In this document: positions 28,246-36,827 of the stretch, one piece after another
Layout of the letters: every line of letters starts with the position of its first letter
Position numbering within the stretch: the stretch's first letter is position 1
Origin: Bacteroidia bacterium
GTDB taxonomy: Bacteria > Bacteroidota > Bacteroidia > Palsa-965
Length of the DNA: 64,000 bases
Assembly (NCBI GenBank): GCA_025454955.1
Contig: JALONL010000004.1
Coordinates: 118,193-182,192 of the forward strand
Direction of reading: 5' to 3'
Program-made: the position numbers and the translations under genes
Notes under the pieces: model-generated
Databases searched by the model: none
The model's input: only the letters and a program-made list of their open reading frames with translations
Told to the model about the DNA's origin: nothing

Positions 28246-28833
28246 ATGTTGCCCGAACCTTCACTGACCAAAAACGACAAAAAAGCCCGGTGGCTGATTG
28301 GCATTTTTTCTTTTGTGGTTTTTGCTGTAGTTGTCTCACTGAGCCGAATTAAGCTGGAAGTTGACCTGGGATTTGATGTGCATATTTTTGCCCGCATCAA
28401 TGCCGGAATAAATACGATTGTATCCATTCTGCTTCTGCTGGCACTGTGGGCAGTGATGAAACATAAATACATCCTGCACAAAAAAGTAATGATGGCAGCC
28501 ATGGTGCTCTCCATCCTCTTTCTGGTTTCGTACATAGCACACCACCTGCTCAGCGGCGACACCCGCTACGGCGACCTCGACCACAATGGCGAACTTTCAG
28601 ACACTGAAAAAGTGCAGGCCGGTGGTATCCGCATATTTTATTTTGTGCTTTTGCTGCTGCACATTTTTCTGGCGGCTATTATACTCCCGTTTATCCTGTT
28701 TACCGCATATCGCGCCATGACAGCCGAATATCCCCGCCACAAAAAACTGGCCCGCATTACCTGGCCGATATGGTTTTTTGTGAGTGTAAGCGGTGTATTG
28801 GTTTACCTCATGATTTCGCCATATTACGCATAA
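28246..28833 (+). CDS. DUF420 (CtaM/YozB-like) oxidase assembly membrane protein
   Basis: A 195-residue protein with five helices. NTIVSILLLLALWAVMKHKY, HKKVMMAAMVLSILFLVSY and the conserved FYFVLLLLHIFLAAI identify DUF420. The CtaM/YozB members of this family are needed for assembly of heme-copper oxidases, which fits the position behind sco. In the loop after the third helix there is an acidic segment DLDHNGELSDTE with the residue spacing of an EF-hand calcium loop. Confidence 0.85.
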   Translation: MLPEPSLTKNDKKARWLIGIFSFVVFAVVVSLSRIKLEVDLGFDVHIFARINAGINTIVSILLLLALWAVMKHKYILHKKVMMAAMVLSILFLVSYIAHHLLSGDTRYGDLDHNGELSDTEKVQAGGIRIFYFVLLLLHIFLAAIILPFILFTAYRAMTAEYPRHKKLARITWPIWFFVSVSGVLVYLMISPYYA

Positions 28834-28865
28834 GCCGTAAATTTGTACCATAAACCAAAAAGGTC

Positions 28866-29126
28866 ATGAAAATCAGTAAGCCGTTTCTCGTTGTGATGTT
28901 TGTGCTGGCTGCCGTGCTGTTTGCTGATGCCGAATTGTTTGCCCAGGGCTGCTCGGCCTGCAAAGCCGCTGCCGAAACCGGAACAGACAGTAACGGCAAC
29001 AATGTATCGGGCGGGTTGAACAATGCCATTTTGTATCTGATGGTTGTTCCCTACATCCTGCTTTTCCTGTTTTTCCGCAAGCGCATTATAGCGTTTTGGA
29101 AGGAGTTGCGGAGTTTGTGGGCCTGA
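28866..29126 (+). CDS. Small membrane protein at the end of the oxidase cluster
   Basis: An 86-residue protein with a signal-like N-terminus (ends LFAQG), a CSAC pair right after it, and a single C-terminal helix followed by a basic tail. Small proteins of this type close oxidase clusters in related bacteria, but I know no function for them. The CxxC immediately after the signal could bind metal or form a disulfide. Confidence 0.7.
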   Translation: MKISKPFLVVMFVLAAVLFADAELFAQGCSACKAAAETGTDSNGNNVSGGLNNAILYLMVVPYILLFLFFRKRIIAFWKELRSLWA

Positions 29127-29432
29127 TATTAACGGCTTATCAAAATTAACTTATCGGATAAGGCTTTTTCTATTATTACTCCTTTTCTCAAAGGCTGCAA
29201 TTGATTCTCTTTATACTTAACCAGAATATAGGTAATACAGGCTACGATGGCAGTTCTGAGAAACCTGTAGCATGAATAATGATCGAAACTACGTCAGTAT
29301 TGTAGTTTAGCTTACCAATATATTGCGCAAGTAAAATCACAACAATATACACACGCCACAAACAGCAGGGCGTTAGTCCCTATTACGCGCTTCATACTAT
29401 TTGTTCTGTTTATATACTTAATTAAAACCTCG
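29127..29432. other. Intergenic region without a recognisable gene
   Basis: About 300 bp, AT-rich. A weak hairpin (CTTATC…GATAAG followed by GCTTTTTC) near 29137-29170 may terminate the oxidase operon. I see no ORF, RNA or repeat in the rest. Confidence 0.4.
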
Positions 29433-29636
29433 TTATGATTTTGCTTCTTTAATAAAAATATAAATCATTCCAACCAGTGAAACTGCGCCAATAAGACCGA
29501 AGCTCAAAATAGCAGATGCGAATATTTCGGGGTGAAAGGTTGGTGATGAGTCGGAGTGATAATGCACACAAAAAGCAGCAATGGTAATTATGCATGCACT
29601 CAAAATCAATAATAAAAAGATGAAAAAGTATTTCAT
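29433..29636 (-). CDS. Small hypothetical membrane protein
   Basis: Sixty-seven residues with an N-terminal hydrophobic segment and a second helix (IFASAILSFGLIGAVSL), ending in a basic tail. The N-terminal segment includes LSAC, a weak lipobox. I do not recognise it. It lies 9 bp behind the DUF4249 gene and could be transcribed with it. Confidence 0.5.
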   Translation of the reverse strand: MKYFFIFLLLILSACIITIAAFCVHYHSDSSPTFHPEIFASAILSFGLIGAVSLVGMIYIFIKEAKS

Positions 29637-29645
29637 AGCTATGAT

Positions 29646-30530
29646 TTAATGATAATCAGGCAACTCAAAAATTCGCACCGTAGGAATATGTGCATTGAAA
29701 TAGCCGTATCCGCCCATTACATTCGTCGGAAAGTTAATTGGCTCGCCGGTGAGTTGGTTGATTAACGAGCCTGAACGTTTGTAGGCCGTAAGAAATTCAT
29801 AATACCCTTTGCTGATGTGCGAAATGGTTACGGCAATGGTGTCGTAGTAGCCCACATCAGTCATTTCGCGGTTGCGCACCAGGCGGCCGTTCTGGTCGAA
29901 ATCGGTTTCAGTAATCAGATCGAAAGAGGTGAGTTTGTTCTGGCCCTGGGCAAAATAAGTGTTCGGGTCGAGGCTGGCGCCGGTGTCGTTGTTGTTGCGG
30001 TAGAAGTTAACCACATAGAAATTCTCTTCGCCGGGAATATCGGTAAGTTCGTAATGCACGAAAAGGTTGGTGTCGTTCGTCAGGTATTCGAAATACGGCG
30101 AAACCGAATCGGGTGTAACCTGCGGCATGAGTTGCGTGGTGGCGGTTATTTCGAGATTCATCACTACATCTTTGGCGCGCAGCGTGTAGGAACCGTAGTT
30201 GCTGAGCAGCACATTGATGCTGGCGTAAATGCCGGGCGTTATCATGTACAGCGTATCTGTTCCGCCGGGATGATCGACCGTAACGATGGCGTTTTCCACG
30301 AGTACCGAATCGAGGAAGTTATCGGTGATCGTGTCGGCATTACCCCCGCTGCTGAGCGCACTGAAACTGCGGGTGAGGCCCACCACCATAATTTGTCCGG
30401 GAACCACCTGCGAGGTAACCACCAATTTTACCGGAGCAGGTGCAATGTCGATATCGATAGGTTCGGGGCGACAGCCTGCTACAAATGTGAGGGCCAGTAA
30501 TGCGGCGAAAAATATTTTGATGTGTTTCAT
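29646..30530 (-). CDS. DUF4249 family lipoprotein
   Basis: A 294-residue lipoprotein (TFVAGCRPEP) with LVVTSQVVPGQIMVVGLTRS, the typical opening of DUF4249, and a beta-rich body. Proteins of this family are encoded immediately behind TonB receptors with a carboxypeptidase-like N-terminus and are thought to be their surface partners. Here the gap to the receptor is 3 bp. Confidence 0.88.
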   Translation of the reverse strand: MKHIKIFFAALLALTFVAGCRPEPIDIDIAPAPVKLVVTSQVVPGQIMVVGLTRSFSALSSGGNADTITDNFLDSVLVENAIVTVDHPGGTDTLYMITPGIYASINVLLSNYGSYTLRAKDVVMNLEITATTQLMPQVTPDSVSPYFEYLTNDTNLFVHYELTDIPGEENFYVVNFYRNNNDTGASLDPNTYFAQGQNKLTSFDLITETDFDQNGRLVRNREMTDVGYYDTIAVTISHISKGYYEFLTAYKRSGSLINQLTGEPINFPTNVMGGYGYFNAHIPTVRIFELPDYH

Positions 30531-30533
30531 AAC

Positions 30534-32837
30534 TCAGAAGCGGAAATTGTAAGCAATGGAAGGAATAAAACCGAAAAGTCCGCGGGCCTGGTATTTATAG
30601 CCGCCGCTTTCGGAAGCCACAATGTCAACGCGGTATGGCTGTGCGCGGTTGTAAGTGTTGTAAGCACCCAGAATCCACTCGCCGGTCCAGATGAGCCATT
30701 TACGGTCGAGGCGCGATTTGATGACGAAGTTGAAATCAAGCCGGTGAGCCGCGGGCAGTTCCAGCGAATTACGTTCGGCATAAATGGGCAGTGCGTCAAC
30801 CGAAGTAAGTGCCGAGTTGGGCATGAAGAAATTGCCGGTAATTGGCGTAAACCGCTGCCCGGTGCTGTACACCCACACCGCCGAAAACGACACACGCTTC
30901 GAAATCTGCCACATACCCACAATCGAAAAATCGTGGCGACGGTCGAACTTGGCAAAAAACTCTTTGCCATTGTTCAACTCATCAAACTGCCGGGTTGACC
31001 ACGAAAGTGTGTAGCCGATCCAGCCTGTTAACTTGCCCTCGGTGCGCTGTGCAAAAAACTCGAAACCATAGGCACGGCCTTTGCCGCTTACCAGTTCGTT
31101 TTCGTAGTTATCGTTGAGTATAAGCACTGCCCCTTCGCGGTACTCGATAAGGTTGCGCATCCATTTGTAGTAGGCCTCAACGGTAACAAGCGTTTTGAGT
31201 TTCTGGAAATTATAGTTGTAACTGGCCGCCACCTGATGGGCAATGGGCGGTTTGGTGCGCTCGGTAACCGGGTACCACAAATCGGTAGGAAGCGCCACCG
31301 ACGAACTCGATACCAGATGCAAGTACTGGACCATTTTGGCGTAACTGAATTTAAGCGACTGCCGCTTGTGAAACAGCCAGGTGGCCGATGCACGCGGCTC
31401 GGGATGAACAAATACTTTATTGGTGGTAAGTAAGGTGGACAAACGCACACCGCCATTTACTTTCCAGGCCGAGTCAAGCTCTGTTTCGTAGTTGGCATAC
31501 AGGCCAAGTTCGTGGGTATAAACTTTTTTCCCCTCGCGCGACTGGAGATAATCGGCAATCTGCCCCGAGGTATTTACCACATTGGGACGGAACAAATGGT
31601 TGGTGTACGAAGCCCCGTAACGAAGCGTTTGCCCCGGGCCGCGGTAGTAGTTGTAATCGGCTTTCACACCCAGATCGGAAATACGCGACTGCACCAGAAA
31701 GCTGTTGCCCGGAATGGCCGCTTCCACGTCGTAACGGAAGCGAGTATGAATAAACGATACGTTGGAAAAAAGTTTAGGATTGTATGTATGGTTCCAGCGC
31801 AGGGTTGAAGTAAAGTTGCCCAGCCTGAAGCCGCCTTCAAAGAAACTGCTGTCGCCGCCCGCACTTCCGTTCAGCACATCGTCGCCAATGTAGCCGCTGA
31901 GGAAAATGCGGTCTTTGTCGGAAATGGTGTAGTTAAGTTTCAAATTGGCGTCGTAGAAATAATACGGCAACACATTCTGTCCGCCGTAAGCCAGCTTAAA
32001 CACCCGGTCGATGTAAGAACGCCGCCCCGAAACCAGAAACGACGATTTACCTTTAATGATTGGCCCCTGCAGGGTTAAGTGCGACGATAAAATACCAATA
32101 CCGCCATCGGCCCGGAAGTGCTGGAAATCGCCGTCTTTCATACGTATATCCATCACCGACGACATACGTCCGCCGTACTGCGCCGGAAAGCCGCCCTTAA
32201 TCATGGTTACGTCCTTGAGCGCATCGTTGTTAAACACCGAGAAAAAGCCAAACAGGTGCGATACATTGTACACCACGGCCTCGTCGAGCAGAATCAGGTT
32301 ATCATCGCCCTGGCCGCCGCGCACAAACATGGCGTTCTGGCCTTCGCCGCCGCGTTTCACACCGGGCATTAGCTGCATTACCTTTATAATGTCGGTTTCG
32401 CCCCCAATGGTGGGCAGCGTGCGCACCTGGTCAACCGGAATGCTTATGGCGCTGGTTTGTGTGTTGGTTACCTGTTCCTGATTGCGGTCGGCGGTAATTA
32501 CCACTTCTTTAATGGTGGTGGCCGCATCGGTATTGCTCATGGCAATGTTCATGGTCACATCGGCCTTGAGCGAAACGGGGATTTGCTTTTGCTTGTACCC
32601 GATGTAATTGCACACCAGCACATAATCGCCCTGTGGCAGTGTAAGCGAGTAAAAGCCATACACATTGGCCGCCACGCCGGTGGTGGTGTTTTTTACATAA
32701 ATAGACGCGCCAATAAGCATTTCGCCATTGGCCGAGTCGGAAATAAAACCGCTGAGTGTGAATTTTTGCGTTTGCGCCGAAAGGCTCAGCGCAGCAAACA
32801 GCGTGGAGATTAATAGAAATATTCGCCTGTAGGGCAT
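30534..32837 (-). CDS. TonB-dependent receptor with CarboxypepD_reg-like domain, partner of DUF4249
   Basis: A 767-residue outer-membrane receptor when started at ATG 32837, which gives the signal peptide ending LSLSAQTQKF; the frame is open to 32906 without a signal. An N-terminal beta-sandwich domain (KFTLSGFISDSANGEMLIGA, then YSLTLPQGDYVLVCNYIGY) precedes the plug, with IKVMQLMPGVKRGGEGQNAM and VRGGQGDDNLILLDEAVVY. The C-terminus ends in an aromatic strand (GFIPSIAYNFRF). The substrate is unknown. It forms a two-gene unit with the DUF4249 lipoprotein. Confidence 0.92.
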   Translation of the reverse strand: MPYRRIFLLISTLFAALSLSAQTQKFTLSGFISDSANGEMLIGASIYVKNTTTGVAANVYGFYSLTLPQGDYVLVCNYIGYKQKQIPVSLKADVTMNIAMSNTDAATTIKEVVITADRNQEQVTNTQTSAISIPVDQVRTLPTIGGETDIIKVMQLMPGVKRGGEGQNAMFVRGGQGDDNLILLDEAVVYNVSHLFGFFSVFNNDALKDVTMIKGGFPAQYGGRMSSVMDIRMKDGDFQHFRADGGIGILSSHLTLQGPIIKGKSSFLVSGRRSYIDRVFKLAYGGQNVLPYYFYDANLKLNYTISDKDRIFLSGYIGDDVLNGSAGGDSSFFEGGFRLGNFTSTLRWNHTYNPKLFSNVSFIHTRFRYDVEAAIPGNSFLVQSRISDLGVKADYNYYRGPGQTLRYGASYTNHLFRPNVVNTSGQIADYLQSREGKKVYTHELGLYANYETELDSAWKVNGGVRLSTLLTTNKVFVHPEPRASATWLFHKRQSLKFSYAKMVQYLHLVSSSSVALPTDLWYPVTERTKPPIAHQVAASYNYNFQKLKTLVTVEAYYKWMRNLIEYREGAVLILNDNYENELVSGKGRAYGFEFFAQRTEGKLTGWIGYTLSWSTRQFDELNNGKEFFAKFDRRHDFSIVGMWQISKRVSFSAVWVYSTGQRFTPITGNFFMPNSALTSVDALPIYAERNSLELPAAHRLDFNFVIKSRLDRKWLIWTGEWILGAYNTYNRAQPYRVDIVASESGGYKYQARGLFGFIPSIAYNFRF

Positions 32838-32869
32838 GGCAAGTGATGTGTTGATGTGGTTTCGGTAAT

Positions 32870-32877
32870 CAAATGTA
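32870..32877 (-). promoter_or_regulatory. -7 box of the TonB/DUF4249 operon
   Basis: TACATTTG on the minus strand, 33 nt upstream of the proposed ATG. A matching -33 TTTG is not obvious, so this is a one-box call. Confidence 0.4.
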
Positions 32878-33132
32878 CAAAAACGGCGATTTAAAAAATC
32901 ACGCATAAGACAGGCTTCACAGGGTTTTAGTTACAGCATGACAGATAAAAAATTGCCTTCCCCTACTTCCCGCATAAATAAAATAACAGCCGGTGCAAAG
33001 AACCCGTTTATCCTTGGAATTCATTACCCAACAGGATAAACAGGACGGCAGGTGCATTTTAAGCGAATAATAAGATCAATTACTTGATTAAACCCGCAAA
33101 CCTGTTGAACTTTGGAAAGAATAATTAAAATC

Positions 33133-33867
33133 ATGCCTAAACAGATTTTCTGCCTGTTACTTATTTTCTGCATCACCCGGCTATCTGCGCAAACCAGCTT
33201 GCAACTTATACTCACCCCGCAATTTTCGCAACCCCTCACTTTCCAAAACAATAAAAACACCACCCGCAGTTTACCCGCGTTCTGTGGCACCATTGGTTTG
33301 CGCAAAGCCACCGAAACTTCCAATGAAAGGCTGCAATGGATTTGGAGTGCCGTGGTGGGCTTTTCGTCGTATAACTTCAGGTATCGACTGCCGCAACAGG
33401 ATTATCCGTTTCTGCCATACGATATTGTCAACCTTCCCAACCGGGGTGGTATAATTCCCTATTTACAGCCCGGTCTGGGAATTGGCTATCTGGCAAACAA
33501 CCCAAAATTGAAAGGAGTAAGAATAAACATACTCACCGGATTGCGTTTCTACGGAAGTTTTATAGCCGAACAGGCTGATTATTCAAACACCACAAACCCG
33601 CCAAACGGGCAGCAAATACTGGTGTTCGATATGTTTCTGGAAACACGCACACTTCCTTTTCTGTTTCTCAATATCCAGATCGAGAAACAATTTTCACGAC
33701 CCGAATCGGCCTGGGTGCTTTCGGGAGGCATAGATTTTTGTGTGTTGCCCGGCAACCAGCTTACGGGCGAGTATCGTTTTTTACCCGGAACGGGCAGCGG
33801 GTTTTCGGGGAGTGTGTTTCAAAACAGCAGTTCGCTGGGGTTGTTTTTTGCCGTGGGAAGACGATGA
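33133..33867 (+). CDS. Secreted hypothetical protein, probable outer-membrane beta-barrel
   Basis: A 244-residue protein; ATG 33133 is the one followed by a signal peptide (…CITRLSAQ). The mature sequence alternates polar and hydrophobic residues and ends in a strand LGLFFAVGRR, suggesting a small barrel. I cannot assign a family. The C-terminal 55 residues (SGGIDFCVLPGNQLTGEYRF onward) are clearly related to a fragment at 35640-35827, so a second copy once existed next door. Confidence 0.65.
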   Translation: MPKQIFCLLLIFCITRLSAQTSLQLILTPQFSQPLTFQNNKNTTRSLPAFCGTIGLRKATETSNERLQWIWSAVVGFSSYNFRYRLPQQDYPFLPYDIVNLPNRGGIIPYLQPGLGIGYLANNPKLKGVRINILTGLRFYGSFIAEQADYSNTTNPPNGQQILVFDMFLETRTLPFLFLNIQIEKQFSRPESAWVLSGGIDFCVLPGNQLTGEYRFLPGTGSGFSGSVFQNSSSLGLFFAVGRR

Positions 33868-33889
33868 AAAGTTCTGATTCCGTTTGCAG

Positions 33890-35284
33890 TTAAAACACCA
33901 CTGTTAACTCCACACTTTCCTTTAGCTCAAACTTTATCTTGTCGTATTTAGGGGGCAATACAAACAACCTTCTTTTGTTTCTGTAAAAAGAATATGGCTC
34001 GCGTGGAATGCCAAAAACACCTCCGTCTAAACGTTTGTTTCCATTCACATCGTGAAAAGCCGCCAGCCCATACTCGCCTTTCTTTACGCTATACACCGCA
34101 GAATATACCATACTACTGTCAACAGCAAGCATGGTAGAAACCGCCCCTCTTCGGCTGTTGAAATTCTGCTCTCCCTGCGCCAGCGTATAATACAAGTTAC
34201 CGGTTGCTTTTTTCATCACGAAACGGATCTTTACCGTCACATACGTATTCATATACACCTCATCGCGTGCAGGCATATCAGGAAAGTACTGATGCCTTGC
34301 TGCTTTGGCTGTGTCCAACTGTATATCCATTGAGGTAAGCGAGGAAACAAGCAGCGTTTGATTTAATTTATATGAATACGGCACAGGAGAATCCTGATCG
34401 GAGTTAAGTGCCAATGCCTGTATTCCCGAATTAAATGAAAAGTCATACTCACTGAGCTTTAGCAGCCTGATATTCTTCCGGTCGAATGTGTGGAACCTTA
34501 CACACATCTCATCAAGATCATACACTATACTCCAGAAGGTTTTATAATCAGGCTCGTTTTCGGCACTTTGAGCAAGAATGTCAAATGCCTCCCTGTAATT
34601 TTCCGGGGTATGAATGGTCAGATTTCGTGTAACCTGGCAGAAACGATCTTCTGATAGTCTCGAAACCAAATTCACAGAATCGCCATTCATTTCATAATAC
34701 TTGCATGATTTGAGATAAGAGGTATTAGTAACAACCTGCGAATAACCTGTTTTTACCGAAATAAACACCTGTCCTCCCAAAAAATCAATTACAGCCGAAT
34801 TTCCGGTTTTATCTGCCACGAAATAATGTACCGTAGCTTTTACAGGTACAATGGTAAGGTCGTTTATATGCGCAAGCACTTCGTCAACCCGCTCAAAACA
34901 ATCTAACTGAAACTGAATCCATTCCAGCTCAGAAATGGTTGGCGTATTATTTTCACGATAAGTGGCACCGTGCAGCCAGAGTTGTTCCACAATTAAACCC
35001 TTTTCATTAATTCCCCCGTAAGGAAATTCTTTCCCAATCTGATTGAAGGTAAGTGACCCAAACTTTGCAGTCCAGTGTGCGGGAGAGGTGTTACTTATAG
35101 AATAAGCATATTTCTCCTGCCCGCGGTTGTTTTTTATGAGATAACCATTCCCGTTATACCAGTCGAAATTACGTCCCTGTATCTTTCTGTTTCCAGAAAC
35201 ATAGAATGCCGAACAGGCTGATAAAACTTGTGTGAGAGTTAAAAATGCACCCAGTAAGATAATAAATGGTGAAGGATATTTCAT
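33890..35284 (-). CDS. Choloylglycine/linear-amide hydrolase-like Ntn enzyme fused to DUF2141
   Basis: A 464-residue two-domain protein. Residues 24-330 match the Ntn-hydrolase family of bile-salt hydrolases and penicillin V acylases, which cleave linear amide bonds with an N-terminal Cys: the nucleophile would be C24 in SACSAFYVSG, followed by GRNFDWYN and GGINEKGLIVEQLWL. Residues about 345-464 resemble DUF2141 (VKIRFVMKKATGNLYYTL, GLAAFHDVNGNKRLDGGVFG). Cleavage after A23 exposes C24, but the same sequence is also a plausible lipobox. No neighbour suggests the substrate. Composition is more AT-rich than average for the window. Confidence 0.8.
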   Translation of the reverse strand: MKYPSPFIILLGAFLTLTQVLSACSAFYVSGNRKIQGRNFDWYNGNGYLIKNNRGQEKYAYSISNTSPAHWTAKFGSLTFNQIGKEFPYGGINEKGLIVEQLWLHGATYRENNTPTISELEWIQFQLDCFERVDEVLAHINDLTIVPVKATVHYFVADKTGNSAVIDFLGGQVFISVKTGYSQVVTNTSYLKSCKYYEMNGDSVNLVSRLSEDRFCQVTRNLTIHTPENYREAFDILAQSAENEPDYKTFWSIVYDLDEMCVRFHTFDRKNIRLLKLSEYDFSFNSGIQALALNSDQDSPVPYSYKLNQTLLVSSLTSMDIQLDTAKAARHQYFPDMPARDEVYMNTYVTVKIRFVMKKATGNLYYTLAQGEQNFNSRRGAVSTMLAVDSSMVYSAVYSVKKGEYGLAAFHDVNGNKRLDGGVFGIPREPYSFYRNKRRLFVLPPKYDKIKFELKESVELTVVF

Positions 35285-35533
35285 GCAGTTGGGTTCGTGG
35301 TACAGGTTTTTACATTCTACGGGCTTTTAAGTACAAGTTATTGATATTAAAGATTAATTCAAATAGTATCAAATACAAAAGAGTTGTTTTTCAGGAAGCA
35401 AAAAATCTGGTCTCCGAATGTATTTGACATATTTGCAGCGGGATATAATAACCAGTGAACAACTTTCATGGTAATATTTTATTATTTTCAACAACCGTTT
35501 TTTAAACAGGCACTGCGTTTTAGCAGAAATTCC

Positions 35534-35629
35534 GCACACAGGCAGAAAAATAATCTGGACTGATACCCCTCGCAGGTCTTTAAAGACCTGCGAGGGGTGT
35601 ACGAGTTTTTTATTTTTCTGCCTGTGTGC
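35534..35629. repeat. Nested 96-bp inverted repeat with a 34-bp perfect palindrome at the centre
   Basis: Outer arms of 20 bp (35534-35553 and 35610-35629, GCACACAGGCAGAAAAATAA and its complement) match perfectly. They enclose 11-nt spacers and a central 34-bp perfect palindrome (35565-35598; half ACCCCTCGCAGGTCTTT). The core resembles the CTCGCAGG-type intergenic palindromes scattered in Bacteroidota genomes. It may be a transposon-derived or REP-like element; no target-site duplication is obvious. It lies directly before a gene fragment. Confidence 0.8.
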
Positions 35630-35639
35630 TGCACAAATA

Positions 35640-35827
35640 TCGATTCCCGTTGGAATATAGAATCAGGTATAGAAATATGTTACCTGCCTTGTGATATGTT
35701 ATATGGTCAATTCACCTTTTCCCCGGGAACCGTAAACAGTTTTTCGGGTTCGGTAAGCCAAACCGGCCGTTCGGCCGGAATTATTTTTTCATTCGGCAAA
35801 AACTCACCCATCCCCGCCTCACAATAA
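35640..35827 (+). pseudogene. C-terminal remnant of a paralogue of the 33133 gene
   Basis: The frame encodes about 60 residues (…SGIEICYLPCDMLYGQFTF, then PGTVNSFSGSVSQTGRSAG) that align without gaps to the last 55 residues of the barrel-like protein ending at 33867. The rest of the gene is absent; the open frame continues upstream only through the inverted repeat. This is a degraded duplicate whose 5' part was lost, probably together with insertion of the palindromic element. Confidence 0.7.
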
Positions 35828-35834
35828 TTTCCCG

Positions 35835-35842
35835 TATATTTG
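35835..35842 (+). promoter_or_regulatory. -7 box of the SAM-riboswitch operon
   Basis: TATATTTG matches the -7 consensus and would start the message near 35849, 17 nt ahead of the riboswitch P1 helix. The -33 region has no clear TTTG. Confidence 0.5.
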
Positions 35843-35865
35843 CCCCACGTTCTCAAACAAAATTA

Positions 35866-35969
35866 CTTATCCAGAAAGGTGGAGGGACTGTGCCCTGCGA
35901 AACCTTGGCAACCCACGGCTCAGGCCATGAAGGTGCCACTTCCTGCTCCCGAAACGGAGTGAAGATAAG
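35866..35969 (+). promoter_or_regulatory. SAM-I (S-box) riboswitch aptamer
   Basis: The sequence follows the S-box consensus: P1 strand CTTAT (35866-35870), CCAGAAAGGTGGAGGGACTG, GCCCTGCGAAACCTTGGCAA, AAGGTGCCACTTCCTGCTC and the closing P1 strand ATAAG (35965-35969). It binds S-adenosylmethionine and typically shuts off methionine-related genes when SAM is high. A terminator hairpin follows at 36004, so regulation is by transcription termination ahead of a methyltransferase and metH. Confidence 0.95.
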
Positions 35970-36003
35970 TCAGTGTGCTTCCGGGTGTAATGCACCTTTA
36001 TGG

Positions 36004-36037
36004 AATCTCTTCTGACACTGCACAGGAGAGATTTTTG
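36004..36037 (+). terminator. Riboswitch expression-platform terminator
   Basis: Stem AATCTCTTCTG (36004-36014) with CAGGAGAGATT (36023-36033) including one G-T pair, followed by TTTTTGTTTTTG. The CAGTGT just after the aptamer (about 35971-35976) can pair with ACACTG (36015-36020) inside the hairpin loop region, a plausible competing antiterminator. Confidence 0.8.
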
Positions 36038-36056
36038 TTTTTGAAGGCACCAGATT

Positions 36057-36818
36057 ATGAGCAATACTACCGAACGTTTTTCGGGCCGTGTGGCCAATTA
36101 CGTGAAATGGCGGCCCGGATACCCGCAGGCACTCTACGAGGCGTTGCTGAAAAACAACACTCTCGCCACAACCGATGTCATTGCCGACATTGGCGCCGGC
36201 ACCGGCATTTCGGCCGCGCTATTTGCCCAAAACGGCCACCACGTAATAGCAGTAGAACCCAACGAACCCATGCGCATGGCCGGTATTGAATTTACCGCCA
36301 CGCTGCCTCTCGTAAGCTGGCACCCCGGCACTGCCCATCAAACCGGGCTCGATACGCAAAGCATAAACGCCGTAGTGGCCGCGCAGGCCTGGCACTGGTT
36401 TGATACACCCGAAACCGCCGCCGAATTCCGCCGCATACTCAAACCCGGCGGGCAGACCTTACTCATCTGGAACGACCGCATTACCCACGGCGACGGCTTC
36501 TCGGAAGTATATGAAGATGCCCTGCGCTACTTCGCCATCGACTACGCCAAGGTCGATCATAAACAATTCGGCGAAGCCTCCTTCAACAAACTCTGGGGCG
36601 AAGGCCGCTGGCGCGAAACCACCACCGAAAACGTACAGCTTCTCACCTTCGAAGGATTAATAGGCCGCGTGCTTTCCTCGTCGTACATGCCCGACGAAAC
36701 GCATCCCGAATTTGAATTCATGAGAAGCGTACTCAAAAAAATATTCCTGCGCTACCAGGAAAACGGAACCATAGCCATGCGCTACCACTGCCGTGCATTT
36801 CACGGAATTCTGAACTGA
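36057..36818 (+). CDS. Class I SAM-dependent methyltransferase
   Basis: A 253-residue Rossmann-like methyltransferase. Motif I is VIADIGAGTGISAALFAQNG (residues about 40-60), the acidic motif II is HHVIAVEPNEPMR, and the post-II region includes AVVAAQAWHWFD, seen in methyltransferase_11-type enzymes of small molecules. The substrate is unknown. It stands between the SAM riboswitch and metH with a 9-bp gap, so its expression falls when SAM is plentiful, which is surprising for a SAM consumer unless its product feeds the methionine cycle. Confidence 0.88.
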   Translation: MSNTTERFSGRVANYVKWRPGYPQALYEALLKNNTLATTDVIADIGAGTGISAALFAQNGHHVIAVEPNEPMRMAGIEFTATLPLVSWHPGTAHQTGLDTQSINAVVAAQAWHWFDTPETAAEFRRILKPGGQTLLIWNDRITHGDGFSEVYEDALRYFAIDYAKVDHKQFGEASFNKLWGEGRWRETTTENVQLLTFEGLIGRVLSSSYMPDETHPEFEFMRSVLKKIFLRYQENGTIAMRYHCRAFHGILN

Positions 36819-36827
36819 CCTCAATTT

